Below are positions 62,642 to 64,000 of a stretch of DNA of 64,000 bases, one piece after another. This DNA comes from Duganella radicis. Its GTDB lineage: Bacteria; Pseudomonadota; Gammaproteobacteria; Burkholderiales; Burkholderiaceae_D. The notes below the pieces were generated by a model. That model was not told the DNA's origin and ran no database searches. It saw nothing but the letters and a program-made list of their open reading frames with translations. Position 1 is the first letter of the stretch, and each line of letters starts with the position of its first letter. Position numbers and translations under genes: made by a program. Location: assembly GCF_009720825.1 (NCBI RefSeq), contig NZ_WNKY01000003.1, forward strand, positions 62,001 through 126,000. The letters are read 5' to 3'.

Positions 62642-64000
62642 ATGCAACTGATCAAGGCAATGTTCATGCGGCTGGCGTCATGCACGCTGGCCGCGCTTGG
62701 CGTCCTCACCATCGCCGCGCCGCCGGCGGCCGCCTACACCTGGGACAACGTCGCCATGGGCGGCGGCGGCTTTGTTTCCGCCGTCATCCCCAGCAAGACC
62801 GAGGCGGGCGTGGTGTATGCCCGCACCGACGTCGGCGGCGCCTATCGCTGGGACAACGGCAACGGCCGCTGGCTGCCGCTGACGGACTTTGTCGCGGAAG
62901 ACCAGGTCGGCTATCTGGGGGTGGACTCGCTGGCGGTCGATCCGAAGAACGCGGCCAACGTCTATCTGCTGGTCGGCATCAGCTATTTTAACGGCGGCAA
63001 GACTGCCATTCTGCGCTCCAGCAACTACGGGCAAAGCTTCACCGTGACCGAGGTCACCAGCCAGTTCAAGGCCAACGGCAACGGCATGGGCCGGCAGAAC
63101 GGCGAGCGGCTGGTGGTGGACCCGGGCTCCAGCAACGTGCTGTATGTCGGCACCCGCGCCAACGGCCTGTTCAAGAGCAGCAATTCCGGCGCCACCTGGA
63201 CCCGTCTGAACGCGCTGAGCGTCACCACCACGCCCAACGAGAACGGTATCAGCTTCGTGATGGCGGACCCGGCCAGCGTCAGCGGCGGCGTGGCGCAACG
63301 CTTGCTGGTGGGCGTGTCGCGCTTCGGCTCGGTGGGGGCCAACCTGTACCGCAGCGATAACGCTGGCGCTTCCTTCAGCGCCGTCTCCGGCAGCCCGTCG
63401 GGCCTGATGCCGCAGCGCGCCGCATTCGACGGCGCCGGCAATCTCTACATCACCTACGCCAACGGCGCCGGCCCGCACGGCAGCAGCACCCAACCGGAGC
63501 CGATGAGCAATGGCCAGATCTGGAAGTACAACTTGGCCGGCAACAGCTGGGCCAATGTCACGCCTGCCGGGGTGACGGCGGCCTTCAGCGGCATCAGCGT
63601 CGACTCCGCCAACAGCCAGCGCCTGGTGGCCACCACCATCAATCAGTATCAGGCGCAGGGCGACAGCTACGGCGACCGCATCTTCATCTCTACCAACGGC
63701 GGCGCCAACTGGACCGATGTGATCGCGCGCGGTTTCGTCAAGGATAACGGCGGCGTCCCATGGGTGGCCGGCCACGCCATCCACTGGGCCGGCACGGCGG
63801 TGTTCGATCCGTTCAACAGCAAGGCCGTGTGGGTCACCTCGGGCAATGGCATCTTCAAGACCAGCAATATCGACGCGGTGCCGACCACCTGGACTTTCAC
63901 CGTCAAGGGGCTGGAAGAGACGGTGCCGCTGAACATCCACAGCATCGCCGGCGGTCCGCTGCTGTCGGCCATCGGCGACTATGACGGCTTCCAGCATTAC
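62642..64000 (+). CDS. GH74-like xyloglucanase, 3' end outside the window
   Basis: The frame is open to the right edge, giving 453 residues. A signal peptide (ALGVLTIAAPPAAA) is followed by a beta-propeller with BNR-like repeats: YARTDVGGAYRWDNGNGRWL, the GH74 opening that includes a catalytic-type Asp, then LYVGTRANGLFKSSNSGATW and RIFISTNGGANWTDVIARGF. GH74 enzymes cleave xyloglucan backbones. Full-length members have 700-950 residues, so about half is visible. AAGGAGA precedes the ATG. It fits with the GH78 gene as plant-polysaccharide degradation. Confidence 0.85.
   Translation, partial: MQLIKAMFMRLASCTLAALGVLTIAAPPAAAYTWDNVAMGGGGFVSAVIPSKTEAGVVYARTDVGGAYRWDNGNGRWLPLTDFVAEDQVGYLGVDSLAVDPKNAANVYLLVGISYFNGGKTAILRSSNYGQSFTVTEVTSQFKANGNGMGRQNGERLVVDPGSSNVLYVGTRANGLFKSSNSGATWTRLNALSVTTTPNENGISFVMADPASVSGGVAQRLLVGVSRFGSVGANLYRSDNAGASFSAVSGSPSGLMPQRAAFDGAGNLYITYANGAGPHGSSTQPEPMSNGQIWKYNLAGNSWANVTPAGVTAAFSGISVDSANSQRLVATTINQYQAQGDSYGDRIFISTNGGANWTDVIARGFVKDNGGVPWVAGHAIHWAGTAVFDPFNSKAVWVTSGNGIFKTSNIDAVPTTWTFTVKGLEETVPLNIHSIAGGPLLSAIGDYDGFQHY

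Overview
The window is high-GC DNA from a betaproteobacterium. The housekeeping order (ppiA-ppiB-lpxH, cysS, accA-tilS-lysC-tRNA-Ser, rnr-rlmB) and the style of the accessory genes suggest Oxalobacteraceae (Massilia/Duganella-like). That placement is an inference from gene content, not from a database search.

Layout. Positions 1-1260 hold the end of a QorB-like oxidoreductase and a RelE/HTH toxin-antitoxin pair. Positions 1340-4711 hold four near-identical tRNA-Leu(CAG) genes on the minus strand. Two small plus-strand units sit between them: an ArsR/SRPBCC pair, and a hybrid histidine kinase with an ethylene-receptor-type sensor domain. Positions 5000-23551 are a conserved core: rnr-rlmB, cysE, a YceH-type protein, a GntR/ABC exporter operon, several conserved hypotheticals, lpxH and two cyclophilins, cysS, a DNA glycosylase, accA, tilS and lysC.

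Positions 23578-35045 form an accessory region built on tRNA-Ser(GCT). Two complete tRNA copies, each inside a 171-bp direct repeat, bracket a 9.3-kb catabolic island: TonB receptor, YceI, MFS, SDR, MoaF-like, SnoaL-like, AraC regulator and GMC oxidoreductase. A third, 36-nt tRNA-Ser 3' fragment closes a second small segment that carries an AlbA_2/ATPase regulator. A group II intron with an intact maturase sits directly behind the terminator of that fragment.

Positions 36919-44366 are partly decayed. They hold a phytase-like gene broken by two frameshifts and fused to the 3' end of a GH78 gene, a propeller-GGDEF diguanylate cyclase, and relics of a LodA/LodB-type quinoprotein oxidase locus. 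A degenerate sensor-kinase-like gene follows.

Positions 45571-56393 are a large cluster for L-fucose and probably L-galactose/L-galactonate use. It has a FucP transporter, mutarotase, aldose dehydrogenase, lactonase, UxaA-type dehydratase in two subunits, 2-keto-3-deoxy-fuconate dehydrogenase, diketo-acid hydrolase, an LgoD-like and a UxaB-like dehydrogenase, and two GntR-family regulators. Two near-identical 20-bp palindromes in its two divergent promoter regions look like its operator. The window ends with two chemoreceptors, a LysR regulator, an exported catalase and the start of a GH74-like glycoside hydrolase.
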